Made by a program: the position numbers and the translations under genes. DNA of 64,000 bases. It comes from Aureococcus anophagefferens. Its lineage: Eukaryota > Sar > Pelagophyceae > Pelagomonadales > Pelagomonadaceae. This document shows positions 35,100-43,803 of the stretch, piece after piece. The notes under the pieces are model-generated. The model did not search any database. It saw nothing but the letters and a program-made list of their open reading frames with translations, and had not been told where the DNA came from. The stretch lies in assembly GCF_000186865.1 (NCBI RefSeq), contig NW_008705568.1, forward strand, positions 1,273,168-1,337,167, in the 5' to 3' direction. Position 1 is the first letter of the stretch. Each line of letters opens with the position of its first letter.

Positions 35100-36617
35100 C
35101 GATCGAGGTGCGCGCGCACGTCCCGGCCGAGCGAAACCTTCTTCGCGGCCCACGCCGCGGCGCACCGCGCGCGCCGCGCCTCGAGCGCGGCGCCGTCGGC
35201 GAGGAGCGCCGCGAGGCGCGAAACGTCGGCCGCGTCCCAGCCCGCCGTCGCCGCGACGAGCGAGCCCGCGAGGTCGTCCCCGAGGAGCGCGGCAAAGTAG
35301 GCCGGCCGCTCGACGACGGGGAGGCAGCCGCACTCGAGGGCCTCGTAGAGGCGGAACGAGTCCGGGTGGATCCAGCCCACGGGGCACGGCGCGAGCGCCG
35401 CGGACGCCAAAAGCCGCGCGTACGCGTCCGTCGCCAAATTGCCCGGCGCGTCCCAGTCGAGGGCCTCGGAGACGTGGGACGCCCGCGTTCCGGGGAGCGC
35501 GCCGAGCGCACCGAGCATGGCGCGCCGCGAGCTCTTCGTGCCCTGGCCCGCGAAGGCCCACGCGTTCGTCCGCGCCGCGCCGCCGGGGGGCTTTCGGAAG
35601 CCGGTCTTGTACCCGAGCGGGACCGCGAGCACGTTGCCCAGGTCGCCGTAGGCCTCGTCGCGGTAGCAGCGGAGCACGCAGCCGCACTTGCCGTAGAGCC
35701 GCCGCAGGTCCGCCGCCTTGGCCGCCGCCGGGTCCTCGCGCTCGAGCGCCTCGAAGTCCGCGCGGATGGCCTCGGGCCAGGACCTGGGCAGGAAAAGAGT
35801 GCGAAATTCCCAACTTTGGAGGCTCCTCTCTCGGTCGTTTTCCACTCGTTCGGCTAATTTTTGGACGAGCGATCATCTCTCGGAGCGCTCTCGACGCGTG
35901 GATGCTTTTTCGGAACGCGCGCGCGCGGAACACTCCCGTTGAAGCGAACTTGGAATCACTCTTTTCCCGCCCGGGCCACGACGGCTCCCAGGCGGCGAGC
36001 GCGTCGGACGTCCGCTCGTCGCCCACGTGGAAGAGCGCCAGGGGGCAGGGCGCCGCGTCTACGAAGCGCTCGACGACGGACCGGTCGTGCTCGAAGTCGT
36101 TCCAGACGACGAGGCACCGCGCCGCGCCCGCGAGCAGCCGCGCGCGCGCCGCGACTCTGTCGTCGCCGTTCGCCGGGAGCCACGCCGCGCGCCGCCGGCC
36201 GGCCTCGCCGAAGAAGTCGTCGCCGACGGGCACGAAGACGGCGTCGACGTCCGCGAGGAGCACGTCGCGGAGCCAGCCGTAGTACCACTTGGCGCCGACC
36301 TTCGCGTTGACCGCGTAGACCACGACGAGCGACGCGCCGCTCCGGCCGACGGCCTCGACGACGGACAGGGGCCGCAGCAGCTTCGCGGAGACCCAGCCCC
36401 GCGGCGACGCCAGCCGGAGCCGCACGGTGCCGCGCTCGTCCTTGGCGTAGGCGTCGACGGCGACCATGCCGTCGAGGCCGACCTCGCCGACGAGGGCCGA
36501 CGACTTGCTCACGCCGGCGCGCACGATGACGCCGGCCTTGTTCAGCACGACGTGCGGATCGCCCGCGGCCAGCAGCGGCTCGGCGTCGCTCGGGGCTGCG
36601 GCGGCTGTGGCAGCCAT
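35090..36617 (-). CDS. exostosin-like (GT47) glycosyltransferase, split by an introner
   Basis: Exons complement(join(35090..35783,35983..36617)), 442 residues from the ATG at 36617. The N-terminal about 90 residues (VVLNKAGVIVRAGVSKSSALVGEV to RGWVSAKLLRPL) resemble an SH3-like or bacterial-SH3 barrel. The second half is exostosin-like: KSSRRAMLGALGALPG, then CPVGWIHPDSFRLYEALECGCLPVV, the DSxRLYEALxxGxIPVI donor-binding motif of GT47. No signal peptide is visible, so the location is unsure. The splice (phase 2) gives AWEPSS-WPEAIRADF. An SH3-like domain fused to an exostosin domain is uncommon. Confidence 0.75.
35784..35974 (-). mobile_element. introner element 5, CTGGGCAGG subfamily
   Basis: 191 bp. 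In gene sense it begins CCGGGCGGGAAAAGAG and ends CTTTTCCTGCCCAG. It is flanked by GTCGTGGC (35982-35975, intronic) and GTCCTGGC (35783-35776), one mismatch. The intron is 35982 down to 35784, GT-AG, phase 2. The core is in the sense direction. The first 16 and last 16 bases are inverted repeats with 2 mismatches. Confidence 0.9.
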
Positions 36618-36803
36618 GCTGCCCGAACGATGATGCCGTGCAACTTGAACATCAAACCTCAACAATCAACCTTAAGAATGCAAAAACATACATAGGTTTT
36701 TACAGAAAAATTCATGCCACGCTGCCGGCAACATGCCGCTTGTTTTAGCAACCAGAAAGCCGAGGTCTCCCGAGCGGGTATATAAAAAAAACGGGCGCGG
36801 CGC
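36618..36803 (-). promoter_or_regulatory. AT-rich intergenic promoter candidate
   Basis: 186 bp, strikingly AT-rich for this genome, between the SAP-like gene stop and the exostosin-like start, both on the minus strand. It contains TATATAAAAAAAA on the plus strand at 36779-36791 and a TTTTTACAGAAAAA stretch. It likely holds the SAP-like gene's 3' processing signals and the exostosin-like promoter. No specific factor site can be named. Confidence 0.3.
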
Positions 36804-37886
36804 CTACGCCGCGTTCTGGGAGACGATGGCGTCGAGCTTCGTCGCGAAGGCGGCGACGATCTGGCGCGTGAAGAAGTCGGAGCGGGGCCGCTCGTAGACC
36901 TTGTACTCGATGGCGTAGACGAGGCGGGCGATGCGCTCCTGCTTCGTGCCGCCGACTTTGAGGCCCGCGGACTTGCAGTGCGCCGCGAGCTGGCCGAGGT
37001 TGAGCGCGCGCGCGTTGACGACGAACTGCGCGACGCGGCGGTCGCGGTCCGCGTCGTCGGCCGTCTTCCGCCGCTTGACGCGCTGCTGCTCGGCGTCGCG
37101 CTGGGCCGCCGCCGCCTCCTCCGCGGCGCGCGTCGCGTCGTCGACGCCGAGCTCCGCCTCGTCGTCGGACGCGATCTCGATGACCTCGCCGTTCGCGACG
37201 GCCGCCTCGTAGCGGCGCCGCGACAGCTCCGCGGGCGTGTACGTCGTCGCCTCGAGCTCCTCGCAGTCGCTGTCGTCCGCGCCGGCGCCGGCGCCGTCGC
37301 CCGCGAGGAGCGCGTCCGCGAGCGCGCGGCGCAGCTCCGCGTCGTCGGCGCGCGACGCCTCGTCCCGCCGGAGCCAGGCCGGCGGCGCGGGCGCGGCCGG
37401 CAGGGGAGACGCGGCCGGCGCGGGGGCGGGCGCGGTCGGCGGCGCGAGGCCTCGGGCGTCGGGGGTCGCGGCCGGCGCGTCGAGCGCCGGCGCGGCCGGC
37501 GCGGCGGGGGTCGGCGCGGCGGGCGCGGCGGGGGTCGCGGCCGGGGCGTCCCGAGCCGGCGCGGCCGGGGCGCCGGGGGCCGGGGCGTCGAGCGCCGGCG
37601 CCGGCGGGGCGTCGAGGGTCACGGCCGGCGGCGCCGGCGGAACCGCGGCGTCGTCGGCGGTCGCGCCGCGCCGCGCGGCCGCCGGGGCCGCGGGCGGGTC
37701 CGGGACGGGGGTCGCGCCCGGGGCCGCCGCCGACCGCGAAACCTCCGCGGCCGGGGGCGGCGCCGCGCCGCGCGCGGCGAGGCGAAACCGTAGGAGGTCG
37801 ACGGGGCTCGCGCCGAGGCGACTGGCCAACGCCTCGAGGAGCGAGACGTGCCGCTCAAGCTGGAAGATGCGTTCTGTCGAATCCAT
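36804..37886 (-). CDS. SAP-like DNA/RNA-binding protein with Ala/Pro-rich linker
   Basis: 360 residues from the ATG at 37886. The longer frame from 38069 adds 61 residues that look like 5' UTR. The start TERIFQLERHVSLLEALASRLG is helical. Residues about 50-175 are an Ala/Pro-rich linker with repeated PAAP and DAP units. Acidic Ser motifs (DDSDCEELE, EIASDDEAE) and a KRRK nuclear signal follow. Residues about 290-325 (RALNLGQLAAHCKSAGLKVGGTKQERIARLV) fit the SAP helix-turn-helix pattern, which binds AT-rich DNA or RNA. A chromatin or RNA-processing role is an inference. Confidence 0.65.
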   Translation of the reverse strand: MDSTERIFQLERHVSLLEALASRLGASPVDLLRFRLAARGAAPPPAAEVSRSAAAPGATPVPDPPAAPAAARRGATADDAAVPPAPPAVTLDAPPAPALDAPAPGAPAAPARDAPAATPAAPAAPTPAAPAAPALDAPAATPDARGLAPPTAPAPAPAASPLPAAPAPPAWLRRDEASRADDAELRRALADALLAGDGAGAGADDSDCEELEATTYTPAELSRRRYEAAVANGEVIEIASDDEAELGVDDATRAAEEAAAAQRDAEQQRVKRRKTADDADRDRRVAQFVVNARALNLGQLAAHCKSAGLKVGGTKQERIARLVYAIEYKVYERPRSDFFTRQIVAAFATKLDAIVSQNAA

Positions 37887-38198
37887 GGGTGGCGCGCCGC
37901 CCGGGGGCGGGTACCGGTGGCTGCCTGTAGCCGTACGGCGCGTCGACGGACGACGCGGGAGGCGCTCTCTGTGGCAGCTCTCTGGACACAGCGCCTTGGC
38001 CGGGGCGCCGGGGCGAACGTCCGGGGCGAGCGCCGCCACGACGACGACTGGCCGGTCTCGCGACGCCATCGCCGACGCCGCCCCCGCGCCGCACAGGCAA
38101 CCAGAAGCCTTTAATCTCCCCCGCGCGAGACCGACGCGCCGCCCGACGTCTCCGAGCGCCGCCGCGCGCGCGCGCGATCGGCCGCGCGCGCGGCCCGC

Positions 38199-38645
38199 TC
38201 ACTTCTTGACGACGGCGGCGATGTCCTGGTAGCGGAGGAAGGAGAAGCGGCGCACCTCGCCCTCCTCGCCGAACTGCTCGTCCTTGGGGCCGATGCCCCA
38301 GGGGAACTTGCAGTAGACGAGGTCGCCCGCGGCGACGCCCGCGTTCTTCGTCACCGCGCCCGAGTCGCCGACGGCGCCGTCGCCGACGGAGACGACGCGC
38401 GCGAGGTGCATGGGCGGGTCCTCGGGCTCGAGGAGGATGAGGCCGCCGGACGACGTCTGCGGCGGCGCCAGGCGCTCGACGTAGACGAGATCGTAGAGCG
38501 CCTCCTGCCGCGTGAAGCTCCGCTCGTTGACCGACGCCTCGGCGGCGCGGCGCGCCGGCGGCCTCAGCGACGTCGGCCCGGGCCGGAACGCCGACGCGAG
38601 AGCCGCGAAAGCGCACCACGCGGAGAGCGTCGACGAGGACCTCAT
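38199..38645 (-). CDS. plastid Cpn10/Cpn20-like co-chaperonin
   Basis: 148 residues from the ATG at 38645, chosen because it opens MRSSSTLSAWCAFAALASAFRP, a signal segment ending in the heterokont ASAF plastid-import motif. The mature part (YDLVYVERLAPPQTSSGGLI, LEPEDPPMHLARVVSVGDG, GDLVYCKFPWG) follows the GroES fold with the mobile-loop region TSSGGLIL, which contacts the Cpn60 ring. Co-chaperonins cap the Cpn60 cage during protein folding in the plastid stroma. The start is 50 bp from the start of the divergent dihydrodipicolinate reductase gene, also plastid-targeted, suggesting a shared promoter. Confidence 0.82.
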   Translation of the reverse strand: MRSSSTLSAWCAFAALASAFRPGPTSLRPPARRAAEASVNERSFTRQEALYDLVYVERLAPPQTSSGGLILLEPEDPPMHLARVVSVGDGAVGDSGAVTKNAGVAAGDLVYCKFPWGIGPKDEQFGEEGEVRRFSFLRYQDIAAVVKK

Positions 38646-38695
38646 CGCGTTCAACCTCAAGGCACAGGCCAAAGCTGCAGCGAGCGCAAGCAAGC

Positions 38696-39921
38696 ATGGG
38701 CGCCCTTGCCTTCATAGCTCTGCTCCTCGCGACTCCCACGTCGTCCCTCGCGGCGCCGCGGAGCGTCGCGCGCGCCGCTCACGCCCGGCGGTCGGCGCCG
38801 CGCATGGCCGTCGCGCCCGGCGACATCGTCGTCATGATGAACGGTTTACCCGGCAAGATGGGCTGCAGCGTCGGCGAGGCCATCGTCGCGCGCGGCATGG
38901 AGCTCGCGCCGACGGCGCTGACGGGCCCCGACTTCGCCGGCGACGTCGTCGACGTCGCCGGCACGAGTGTAACGCTCGTCGCCGGCGGCACGGACGCCGC
39001 GGACGCCGCGGCCGGCGCGCTCAAAGCCGACTGCGCGGCGCGCGGCAAGACGCTCGTCGCCGTGGACTTCACCGTGCCCGCGGCGGCGGAGGCGAACGCG
39101 CGCTACTACGCGGCCCACGGCCTGAGCTTCGTCATGGGCACGACGGGCGCGGACGCGGGCGCGCTGAGCAAGAGCGTCCTCGACGGGACGCACTCCGCGG
39201 TCATCGCGCCGAACATGTCGAAGCAGATCGTCGCGCTGCAGGCCGTCGTCGAGCGCGCGGCCAAGGACTTCCCCGGGGCCTTCGCCGGGTACGCTCTGGA
39301 CGTCACCGAAAGCCACCAGGCGTCGAAGATCGACACGTCGGGCACGGGGCAGGACAAGGGTGATTCAACGTCGCTTCAATGTGAGTGTTCCGCGCGCGCG
39401 CGTTTCGGAAACAGCACCCACGCTTCGAGAGCGCTCCAAGAGATGATCGCTCGTCCAAAAATCAGCCGAAACGAGCGGAAAACGACCGAGATAGGAGCCT
39501 TTGAAGTTGGGAATTTCGCACCCTTTTCCTGCCCAGGTCGGGCACGGCCAAGGCCGTCGTCGCGTCCCTCGCCGCGCTGCAGGACGAGCAGATCTGGTCC
39601 AGCGCCAACGCCAAGGTTTCTGCCGCCATCGAGCGCATCGACAAGGTGCGCGACGAGGCGTCCCAGCTCGACGGCGCGGGCGGCCTGCTGGGCAAGGTGC
39701 CGGCGGAGCACCTGGCGGGCCACGCGTACCACACGTACGGCCTCACGTCCGGCGACGGCACCGTGCGCTTCGAGCTCCGCCACAACGTCAACGGCCGGTC
39801 GACCTACGCCGAGGGCGTCTGCGACGCGACCCTCTTCCTCGCGGCCGAGCTCGCCAAGGGCGAGCCCTCCACGCGGCTCTTCGACATGATCGACGTGCTG
39901 CGCGCGGGCGCCATGAGCTAG
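38696..39921 (+). CDS. dapB: 4-hydroxy-tetrahydrodipicolinate reductase, plastid-targeted
   Basis: Exons 38696..39336 and 39537..39921, 341 residues. The presequence MGALAFIALLLATPTSSLAAP is signal-like and followed by Arg-rich sequence. The nucleotide-binding start VMMNGLPGKMGCSVGEAI (GxxGxMG), VDFTVP, VMGTTGA, VIAPNMSKQI and the substrate-site HQASKIDTSGTAK (the H-xx-K-x-D-x-PSGTA motif) are all characteristic of DapB. The introner interrupts exactly that last motif (DTS-G), phase 2, and only the spliced product is functional. The C-terminal part keeps HAYHTYG and VRFELRHNVNGR. The enzyme makes tetrahydrodipicolinate in lysine synthesis. Diatom and plant DapB are plastid enzymes. Confidence 0.9.
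39345..39536 (+). mobile_element. introner element 6, CTGGGCAGG subfamily
   Basis: 192 bp, ends CGGGGCAGGACAAGGG / CCCTTTTCCTGCCCAG, flanked by GTCGGGCA at 39337-39344 and 39537-39544 (exact). The intron 39337-39536 is GT-AG and phase 2. It carries the core in sense direction, with a GATCGCTCGTCC variant shared with element 5, so elements 5 and 6 form a close pair within the subfamily. Confidence 0.93.
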
Positions 39922-39983
39922 GGCCGCACCGCTAAAAGGAAAGCAGCCGCGTTCTACCCTCGTTCGCGCCCGCGCCCGCCGGC

Positions 39984-40119
39984 CCGGGCTCGGCCGCGGG
40001 CTCCGCGGGCGCGCCGGCACTTAAAAAAGCGAGCGGCCGCGTTTACCGGGCTAGTTCGCGGCCGCGTCCGCGGGCTCGGGCTCGGCCGCGGGCTCCGCGG
40101 GCGCGCCGGCGACGAGGCA
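39984..40119. repeat. duplicated 35-bp GC-rich segment at gene 3' end
   Basis: CGGGCTCGGCCGCGGGCTCC and the following bases to CGCGCCGGC occur at about 39984-40018 and again at about 40080-40112. The right copy codes the Ala/Pro/Glu-rich C-terminus of the SpoVS-like protein and the left copy lies in its 3' flank. Confidence 0.65.
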
Positions 40120-40854
40120 CTTGAAGGCGATCTTCGTGGACCACGCCTCGTCGGGCTCGGGCTTGCAGAACTCGGGCCGCACCGTGAGCGCGACGCCCTC
40201 CTCCGCGAGGTACGTTTTGGCCTTCCACACGGCCTTGATCCCCCGCGTGACGGCCTGGGCGCCCATGGCGAAGGCGACGACGCCGTCGCCCTTGCGCACG
40301 GCCTTGGCGATGGCGCCGGCGACGGCCGTCGGCACGGACCCGGACGCGACGTTGAACTCCTGCGCGTCCGCCGCGTCGGCCGCCGCGGGCGCGCCGTCGC
40401 GCGGCGCGGCGGCGATGCGGATGACGGCCTCGTTGGACGCCGGGCTCGCCTCCGTGCCGAGGAAGGTCGGGTCGACGACGAGGTCCATGCGATCCGCCTC
40501 GAGGTAGTTGCGCGCGAGGCAGACGGCCTTGACCGCGCGGTTCACGCTGGGGGGGCCCGCGGCGAGGAGCTCGACCTTGCCGTCGCTCCGCAGCGCCTGG
40601 GCGACGTAGCCCGCGACGGACTTGACGTCGCTCTCGCGCGCGACGGAGCCGCGCTTCGTCACGCCGTCGTCGCCGACGCCCGACGCCGGGGCCGCCGCCT
40701 TCTTCGGGCGCGAACTCTTTTGCTGCGGGGCGCCGTCGGCGGGCTTGCGCGGCCCGCGGCCGCTCCGGGGCTTGCTGGCCTTGTTTTTCGAGCGGCGCGG
40801 GGCGCTGCGCTCCTTGTCCTCCTTGGGCGCGGCGGCGTCGACGATGGAGCTCAT
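40051..40854 (-). CDS. tandem SpoVS/Alba-like domain protein
   Basis: 267 residues from the ATG at 40854. A basic N-terminus (SKNKASKPRSGRGPRKP) is followed by two copies of a SpoVS-like domain. The first, at about 68-150, has VKSVAGYVAQALRSDGKVEL and PSVNRAVKAVCLARNYL. The second, at about 165-250, has VPTAVAGAIAKAVRKGDGVV and AQAVTRGIKAVWKAKTYL. SpoVS of Bacillus is an Alba-fold protein of sporulation; related domains occur in protists, where Alba-like proteins bind RNA or DNA. The basic tail fits nucleic-acid binding. Tandem duplication within one protein is unusual for the bacterial form. Confidence 0.75.
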   Translation of the reverse strand: MSSIVDAAAPKEDKERSAPRRSKNKASKPRSGRGPRKPADGAPQQKSSRPKKAAAPASGVGDDGVTKRGSVARESDVKSVAGYVAQALRSDGKVELLAAGPPSVNRAVKAVCLARNYLEADRMDLVVDPTFLGTEASPASNEAVIRIAAAPRDGAPAAADAADAQEFNVASGSVPTAVAGAIAKAVRKGDGVVAFAMGAQAVTRGIKAVWKAKTYLAEEGVALTVRPEFCKPEPDEAWSTKIAFKCLVAGAPAEPAAEPEPADAAAN

Positions 40855-41115
40855 GCTTGACACCGAGGTCGGCGAGCTGCGTTCTCTTGGGCTTGCGCCG
40901 GCCTACGATGCCTCGTAGGCTGCCCGGCCGACTGTGCCGCAACATCATGTTGCCCGGAGAAGTTTTCCTTTGACGAGGTGGTGGCTCCTATCTCTGCCGC
41001 ATCAGCGACCGCATCCGCGAGCCTCCGCGTCCATCTTGCACCGTCCGCGCGCGTACAACGGGCATCCGCGGCATCGCGAGGACACGCCGACGCGCGTGAC
41101 TTCTCAGCAGAAAAA

Positions 41116-43759
41116 ATGATGCCGCTGTCGCGGCGCCTCCTCATCACTTCCGCGCTCTTCATGTTCCTCACGGCGCTCACGGGCGCCGTCTTCCGCTGGA
41201 TCGGCGCGGCGCGCGACCTGCGCGCGAAGAAGCTCGACGTCGCGCCGCCCTTCGAGCGCGTCGGCGAGGGCCCGCCGACGAGGACGCCGCTGGCCACCGG
41301 GCGCGTGGTGGACGAACCTGCATCTCGACGAGGGCGAGCAGGCCGTGCCGGGCCCCTACGCCGTGCGCGGGTCCGGGTCCGCCCTCGAGGTGTGCTACGG
41401 CGCGAAACACCGGTCGAACACGGCGACGGTCGTCGTCGACGCGTTCGTCGCCGACGTCACGGTGACCGCGGCGGGCAACGGCACGCGGTCCGTCGTCCGG
41501 GCCGACGAGCTCACGGCGACCTACGCCTTCGGCCGCGGCGCGCGCGCGCTCTTCGCGCGCGGCTCGCCCTACGTCACCGTCGAGCTCGACCGCGGCGCGG
41601 ACGTCGAGCTCGGGTCCGCGGCGGGCGTGCCGTCCGTCGTGGCGCTCGGCGCGGGCGGCGTGCCGGCGGACACGGGCGGCCGGGGGCCGCCGCGCGCGTG
41701 CGCGGCCCACGAGGGCTGCGGCGGCCTCTCGGGCGACTGCTGCCCCGCGGCGGAGGGCGTCTTCCTCGAGTGCTGCGGCGGCGGCTGGCGGCGCCTCGCG
41801 GAAGAGGCAACGGGCCGGAGCTTCGCGCTGACGCTCGGCGACGGCGCGCGCTGGCTGCTCTTCGCGTCGGCGGACGTGTCCCTGGCCAAGGCCGGGGCGT
41901 CCTGGCGCCTCCGCGCGCCGACGGACGTCGTCGCGCGGTTGGCCTACGCGCCGGACCGCGCGAGCGAGGAACTGCTCGTCGCCCACGCGGGGACCTACGC
42001 CGTCGGCGGCAGGGTGTCCTGGGCCGCGCGGGGCGACGCGGCGGTCCTGCGCTTCCGCTGGGCGACGCGGACCTTCGACGGGGCGCCGCTGCTCGGGTTG
42101 GCGCTGCCGCATCATGCGGACACGCTCGCGGGGTCCTCGAAGAAGACGAGCTGGGCGGGCCTCAAGGGGCCGCTGGTCGCCGTCGCGGGGCCGACGTGGA
42201 CGTTCAAGGAGCGGCTCGCCGACCTCCGCTGGGACCACGGCCCGCTGCCGCGAAGCGCGAAAAGCGACGTTCTGGCCGCGCTCGAGACCGTCGCGGACGT
42301 CGCGCCCAACGGCCTCGACGAGCGGGACCTCGCCGAGCGCACGGGCGTCTACACGTCGGGCAAGCGGCTCTTCCGCCTCGCGAACGTCGCGCTGACCGCG
42401 CGCGCCGCGGGCGACGACGAGACGGGCGCGAAATGGGCCCGCAAGCTCGCCAAGGCGCTCCGACCCTGGCTCGCGACGGGGAAGCGCGGGCTGCTCGTCT
42501 ACGACGGCGACGTCGGCGGCGTCGTGACGAGGAGCGGCTACAAGGATCCCGAGGCGGACTTCGGGAACGGCAAATACAACGACCACCACTTCCACTACGG
42601 CTACCTCGTCTACGCCGCCGCCGTCGCGGCACACCTCGGCGAGACCGTGGACCGCGCGGCCGTCGACGCCCTCGTGTCCGACGTCGCCAACGTCGCGGGC
42701 CGCGAGCGGTGGTTCGCCGCGGCTACCGATCCGAACTTCTACGCGCCGCGGTCGTCGCGCGTCGCGGCGTTCGCGCGCCACAAGGACGCCTACGACGGCC
42801 ACTCCTGGGCGTCGGGGCTCTTCTCGCTCGCCGACGGCAAGAGCCAGGAGAGCGTGTCCGAGGCGCTCCACTGCTACTACGCCGTCGGCCTCTGGGGCGT
42901 CGTCCGAAACGACCCGGAGCTCCGCGACTTCGGCCGCCTGCTCCTCGCGCTCGAGGCGCGCGCGGGCCGGGCCTACTGGCACGTCGACGAGGCCAACGTC
43001 TACGGCGGCGCCTTCGCCGCCGCGAACGTCGTCGTCGGCGTCGTCGGCGCGGCCGACGCGTCCGCGCGGACGTGGTTCGGGAGCGCGGCGGCCTACTCCA
43101 TCCTCATCAACGCGCTGCCCTTCACGCCCGCGTCGGCGGCGCTCCTCGCGCCGCCGGCCTACGCCGGCCGGGCCGCCAAGGCGGCGCTCGCCGGGCTCCC
43201 GGACCCGGCGGGCGCGCGCGCGCCGGGCGCGCCCGAGAGCGGCGCAACCTCCGGCGGCGTCCCCGGCGACGCCTACGACGCGCTCCAGGGGCCCTGGCGC
43301 GCGTTGGGCCTCCAGCTCCTCGCCGTCGCCGACGGCGCCGCGGCCTACGGCGAGGTCCGGGCGCTCGCGGCGGAGGCGTCGCCGCCGGCGCTCGACGCGA
43401 CGCAGTCGCTGCCCGCGCTGCTCTACTGGGCGTCGACGCGGCCCGACGCGGCGCCGCCGACGCCGGGCGCCGCCGCCGCGCGCGCCGCCGCGGACGCCGC
43501 GACGACGACGACGGCCGCGGCCGGATCGACGACCGCGGCCGGCGCTTCGACCGCGGCCGGCGCTTCGACGGCGGCCGCGGACGACGACGCGGCCGCCGCG
43601 CCCGCCCCGGCCACCACCGGCGCGCCCGCCTCCGGCAGCGACGCGTCTCCCGACTCGCCCGCCGCCTGCGCGGCCCACGCGGGCTGCGCGGCGCTCACCG
43701 GCGACTGCTGCCCCACGGCCGCGGGCGTCGCACTCGGTTGCTGCGACGATCGGCGCTAG
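41116..43759 (+). CDS. membrane-anchored GH81 endo-beta-1,3-glucanase with frameshift
   Basis: The frame from the ATG at 41116 gives an N-terminal membrane anchor (RRLLITSALFMFLTALTG). At about 41300 the reading frame must shift by one base: the upstream frame ends in PLATG, and the family motif WWTNLHLDEGEQAV follows in the frame that stays open to 43759. GH81 signatures follow: PTWTFKERLAD, FGNGKYNDHHFHYGYLVYA, YDGHSWASGLF and SQESVSEALHCYYAVGLWG (the acidic residues here include the catalytic base). Two Cys-rich repeats (CAAHEGCGGLSGDCCP and CAAHAGCAALTGDCCP) flank the catalytic region. GH81 enzymes cleave beta-1,3-glucan such as chrysolaminarin or wall callose. The shift may be a sequencing error. 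Confidence 0.78.
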
Positions 43760-43803
43760 ACGCGCCTTATAGAGAAGCATGACTATACAAGATACAGCGA
43801 GGG

